From assembly GCA_017404585.1 (NCBI GenBank), contig JAFRCB010000264.1, forward strand, positions 1 through 6,752: a stretch of DNA of 6,752 nucleotides. The letters are read 5' to 3'. Shown one piece after another: positions 5,043 to 6,752 of the stretch. The translations under genes and the position numbers were made by a program. Position 1 is the first letter of the stretch. Each line of letters opens with the position of its first letter. Source of the DNA: Lachnospiraceae bacterium. Lineage in GTDB: Bacteria; Bacillota; Clostridia; Lachnospirales; Lachnospiraceae. The notes beneath the pieces were generated by a model that was not told the origin of the DNA, searched no databases, and worked only from the letters and a program-made list of their open reading frames with translations.

Positions 5043-6372
5043 TCCTGACACCGCCTTCAGGGCATGCGCGGATCACGAAGCATGACCCTTCGCCGAAGGC
5101 GTCATCCATGGCGCGGCAGTATTGTCCGGCCATGTCCTCAGGCACGAATGCCTGAATGGTGCCTGCGAATCCGCCGCCGTGAACGCGGCAGGCGCCCCTG
5201 TTTCCAAGAACTGCTTCACTTATTGCCAGAGCCACGGCCAGCTCCTGTCTGGCGGGGTTTCTGTCAGTATGAACATTCTGAAGATATTTATATGATGAAT
5301 TGCCGGACTGTCTGACGAGATTCAGAAACTCCGGCATGTTTTTTTGCTCCAGAGCAAGCGCGTCTCCGGCCACACGTTCATTCTCAGAGGCCACATGCAT
5401 GGCGCGCAGGAATGCCCGGTCTCCGCCGGCCGCTCTTATTTCTTTTGAGTGAGCTATGACTTCATCGGTGCTTACGTGTTCAAGCACGGATCTGCCGAAG
5501 ACACTTGCCGCCGCAGCCATGTCGGTCTGCACGGCGACGTAATCATCCGTATGCTCAGCGTGTGAGCCGTGAGTGTCAGTAATGCATACGCAGTATCTGG
5601 CAGACGCAAGGTCAGCGTCCATCTTCTCTACAGCCGGTGAATCGGGATTGCTGAAATCAATGCGGCACAGGCCGCCGTTCGCAATGGCGGTCTGATCCAT
5701 CAGGCCGCATGGCTTACCGTAGTAATTGTTTTCCGCAGCCTGGGAGATATGCGCGATTTCCTGTGCTGAAACAGCGCCTTCATTGTATATTTCATTGAAT
5801 ATCGTTCCAACCAGCACCTCAAAGGCAGCCGACGATGACAGTCCGGTTCCGCCGGGCACATCGCTCGTAACATAAGCGCAAAAGCCGCCCGTCCTGCAGC
5901 CGCTCTTAAGCATTCCGTCAGCCACACCGTGAATCAGAGCTTTGACTGAACCTTTTTCGTCTGGCTCAGGCTGCAAATCCGCCCATTCAGCAAGATTCGC
6001 TTCGGTCCATCCGAAACCCTCCGAGTAGATGCGAATCAGGCCATTGCCGTCAGTACATTCATCGGCACCACACGCAGCTACAACCGCGATAATATCTCTG
6101 TCGATGGCCGCCGCCAGGACCTGTCCGTGCTGGTGGTCGGTGTGGTTCCCGCCGATTTCCGTCCGCCCGGGCGCACGGAACACGTGCAGGCTGCAGTTGC
6201 TCAGACTGCGGGCCTCGGGAAAGTCCGGACTTGCGCCGAACAGCTCCTCAAAACGTTCGACCGCGCGGATATAACGGTCACGCTGCGTCTCCACCGCATC
6301 GGGTCCATATATCTGTGCCAGCACTCCGTTGAGATCGCCGTTTTTCAGCTTTTCAATTACCTGATCAATCAT
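5035..6372 (-). CDS. Galactokinase-family GHMP kinase
   Basis: A 445-residue cytoplasmic sugar kinase of the GHMP superfamily. Galactokinase makes galactose-1-phosphate from galactose and ATP, the entry step of the Leloir pathway. Motif 1 is APGRTEIGGNHTDHQHG (67-83), the ATP-binding motif is GGTGLSSSAA (174-183), Asp226 in CGLMDQ is the expected catalytic base, and motif 3 is GGGFAGTIQ (399-407). In classical GalK motif 1 reads GEHTDY. Here Asn76 replaces the Glu that contacts the sugar and His80 replaces the Tyr, so substrate specificity could differ. The start is ATG 6372, with GGAG 7 nt upstream and a TATAAT at 6421. A longer in-frame ATG at 6546 lacks a ribosome binding site and adds 58 residues unlike the family. 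The 3' end overlaps the racemase-like gene by 8 nt, and a sugar-binding lipoprotein gene diverges from it. Confidence 0.87.
   Translation of the reverse strand: MIDQVIEKLKNGDLNGVLAQIYGPDAVETQRDRYIRAVERFEELFGASPDFPEARSLSNCSLHVFRAPGRTEIGGNHTDHQHGQVLAAAIDRDIIAVVAACGADECTDGNGLIRIYSEGFGWTEANLAEWADLQPEPDEKGSVKALIHGVADGMLKSGCRTGGFCAYVTSDVPGGTGLSSSAAFEVLVGTIFNEIYNEGAVSAQEIAHISQAAENNYYGKPCGLMDQTAIANGGLCRIDFSNPDSPAVEKMDADLASARYCVCITDTHGSHAEHTDDYVAVQTDMAAAASVFGRSVLEHVSTDEVIAHSKEIRAAGGDRAFLRAMHVASENERVAGDALALEQKNMPEFLNLVRQSGNSSYKYLQNVHTDRNPARQELAVALAISEAVLGNRGACRVHGGGFAGTIQAFVPEDMAGQYCRAMDDAFGEGSCFVIRACPEGGVRII
5301..5345 (+). terminator. Terminator-like hairpin and T7 inside the opposing kinase gene
   Basis: TGCCGGA (5301-5307) pairs perfectly with TCCGGCA (5330-5336). 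An inner CTGA/TCAG stem lies between them, and seven consecutive T's follow at 5339-5345. It lies about 260 nt past the racemase-like stop and is the best + strand terminator seen downstream of that gene. It is entirely within the coding sequence of the minus-strand galactokinase-family gene. The AAAAAAA run on the coding strand may simply encode lysine. Confidence 0.45.
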
Positions 6373-6379
6373 CTGAATT

Positions 6380-6383
6380 CTCC
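6380..6383 (-). promoter_or_regulatory. Ribosome binding site that decides the kinase start
   Basis: GGAG on the minus strand, 7 nt before the ATG at 6372. No comparable site precedes the upstream in-frame ATG at 6546. It overlaps the end of the first 12-bp direct repeat (6381-6392). Confidence 0.65.
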
Positions 6384-6415
6384 GTGAACCATGGGTGAAA
6401 TAATCCATGAACCAT
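6381..6415. repeat. 12-bp direct repeats in the kinase leader
   Basis: TCCGTGAACCAT (6381-6392) and TCCATGAACCAT (6404-6415) match at 11 of 12 bases with a 23-bp offset, about two helical turns. They lie between the kinase -10 and its ATG, one near the expected transcription start and one over the ribosome binding site. The 23-bp offset is not a multiple of three, so the repeat is not a repeated peptide. It is a candidate operator. Confidence 0.45.
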
Positions 6416-6420
6416 TCCTT

Positions 6421-6449
6421 ATTATAGCAGTATCTTGCCCTTGAAATAA
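6421..6449 (-). promoter_or_regulatory. Candidate promoter for the galactokinase-family gene
   Basis: A perfect TATAAT on the minus strand (6421-6426) with a weak -35-like TTATTT (6444-6449) at 17-nt spacing. It would give a leader of about 40 nt ahead of ATG 6372 and independently supports that start. It would fall inside the coding region if 6546 were used. Confidence 0.5.
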
Positions 6450-6513
6450 CCCTTTTTATCTCATCTGCACGAAATGGGGACAGGTAATAAGGCATGTTTG
6501 TCAAAAAGTTCTG

Positions 6514-6540
6514 TATAATGTAGCGTTTCAATGGTACAAT
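6514..6540 (+). promoter_or_regulatory. Possible -10 elements for the lipoprotein gene
   Basis: TATAAT (6514-6519) and TACAAT (6535-6540) on the + strand are both good -10 hexamers upstream of the TTG at 6592. Neither has a good -35 at 16-18 nt. TTGTCA at 6498-6503 is only 10 nt before the first TATAAT. Which one is used, if either, cannot be told. Confidence 0.3.
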
Positions 6541-6578
6541 TTTCATAACCGTAAATTTTATTTCGGTGTGACTAATAT

Positions 6579-6587
6579 AGGAGGTGA
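6579..6587 (+). promoter_or_regulatory. Near-perfect Shine-Dalgarno for a TTG start
   Basis: AGGAGGTGA is a 9-base match to the 16S rRNA anti-Shine-Dalgarno, and its GGAGG core ends 7 nt before TTG at 6592. The next in-frame ATG (6604) is 19 nt away, too far. This fixes the TTG as the start. Confidence 0.75.
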
Positions 6588-6591
6588 CATA

Positions 6592-6752
6592 TTGAAGAAG
6601 ACAATGAAACTGATCACTCTTGTAGTGGCGTTCATTATGGCGCTCTGCTTCATGTCCGGATGCGGTCAGACTTCGGAAGAAGAGCCGACGGGCAACAGCA
6701 ACGGCATCACGATCTTCAACTCCAAGATGGAGATTCAGGATCAGATGCTGGA
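6592..6752 (+). CDS. Lipoprotein, likely sugar ABC transporter substrate-binding protein, N-terminal fragment
   Basis: The first 53 residues of a secreted lipoprotein that runs off the right edge. The TTG start has a near-perfect ribosome binding site. Residues 1-23 are a lipoprotein signal peptide: KK near the start, a hydrophobic core LITLVVAFIMALCF, then MSG before the predicted lipid-modified Cys24. Met at -3 is less usual than Leu. After a short polar linker (25-37), the mature part begins GITIFNSKMEIQDQML. This resembles the first strand of family-1 extracellular solute-binding proteins of carbohydrate ABC importers, which are tethered outside the membrane and hand sugar to the permease. 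Divergence from a galactokinase-family gene supports a sugar role. The ligand cannot be inferred, and the solute-binding call rests on a short segment. Confidence 0.7.
   Translation, partial: MKKTMKLITLVVAFIMALCFMSGCGQTSEEEPTGNSNGITIFNSKMEIQDQML

Noticed and set aside
5087..5099. CCTTCG-C-CGAAGG palindrome just after the racemase-like stop as a terminator.
   Set aside because: It has a one-base centre and no T-run on either side. Alternating Phe/Gly/Glu codons in the kinase can explain it.
5227..5255. GCCAG/CTGGC hairpin followed by GGGGTTTCTG as a + strand terminator.
   Set aside because: The stem is only 5 bp, the T-tract is short and separated by four G's, and the hairpin at 5301-5345 is clearly better.
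6519..6530. TGTAGCGTTTCA as a catabolite-response (cre) site near the lipoprotein promoter.
   Set aside because: It is two bases shorter than the cre consensus and only 8 of 12 positions are symmetric. The spacing of the conserved CG core is wrong.
1..6752. Mobile elements, CRISPR repeats, tRNA or rRNA genes, toxin-antitoxin pairs and defence genes.
   Set aside because: I saw no transposase, terminal inverted repeats, regularly spaced repeats, RNA gene signatures or small paired genes on either strand.

Overview
The window looks like chromosomal DNA from an anaerobic, fermentative low-to-mid-GC Gram-positive bacterium, most likely of the class Clostridia. I infer this from strong AGGAGG-type ribosome binding sites, a TTG start, a monocistronic L-cysteine desulfidase-type protein, a CaiB/BaiF-family CoA enzyme and a galactokinase with the GNHTDH-type sugar motif that I associate with clostridia. 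No species can be named. There are no RNA genes, insertion sequences, CRISPR arrays or phage genes, and I see no clear new multi-gene system.

Layout. (1) 1-173, +: the C-terminal tail of a nitroreductase-family protein. (2) 181-729, -: a GNAT acetyltransferase, convergent with gene 1 across a 7-nt gap. (3) 909-2201, +: a CyuA-like L-cysteine desulfidase / serine dehydratase alpha-type Fe-S enzyme, divergent from gene 2. (4) 2267-3643, -: a 12-helix APC/LAT-type amino acid permease, convergent with gene 3 across a shared bidirectional terminator. (5) 3816-5042, +: an alpha-methylacyl-CoA racemase-like CaiB/BaiF protein, divergent from the permease. (6) 5035-6372, -: a galactokinase-family GHMP kinase whose 3' end overlaps gene 5 by 8 nt. 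(7) 6592-6752, +: the N-terminus of a lipoprotein resembling a sugar ABC-transporter binding protein, divergent from the kinase. There is no gap above 300 bases without a gene.

How they may work together. Every adjacent pair is on opposite strands, so no operon is visible and functional links are loose. The desulfidase and permease could handle uptake and breakdown of a small amino acid such as cysteine or serine. The kinase and the binding lipoprotein probably belong to one sugar-use locus that continues to the right. The racemase-like gene may act on branched or aromatic acyl-CoAs from amino acid fermentation.

The least ordinary features are in the DNA between and across genes. Terminator-like hairpins lie inside the coding region of the opposing gene at two convergent junctions (211-236; 5301-5345 and 4665-4699). 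A 12-bp direct repeat, 11 of 12 matching and 23 bp apart, sits in the kinase leader. A cluster of inverted and direct CCAAA half-sites sits in the permease/racemase divergent promoter region.
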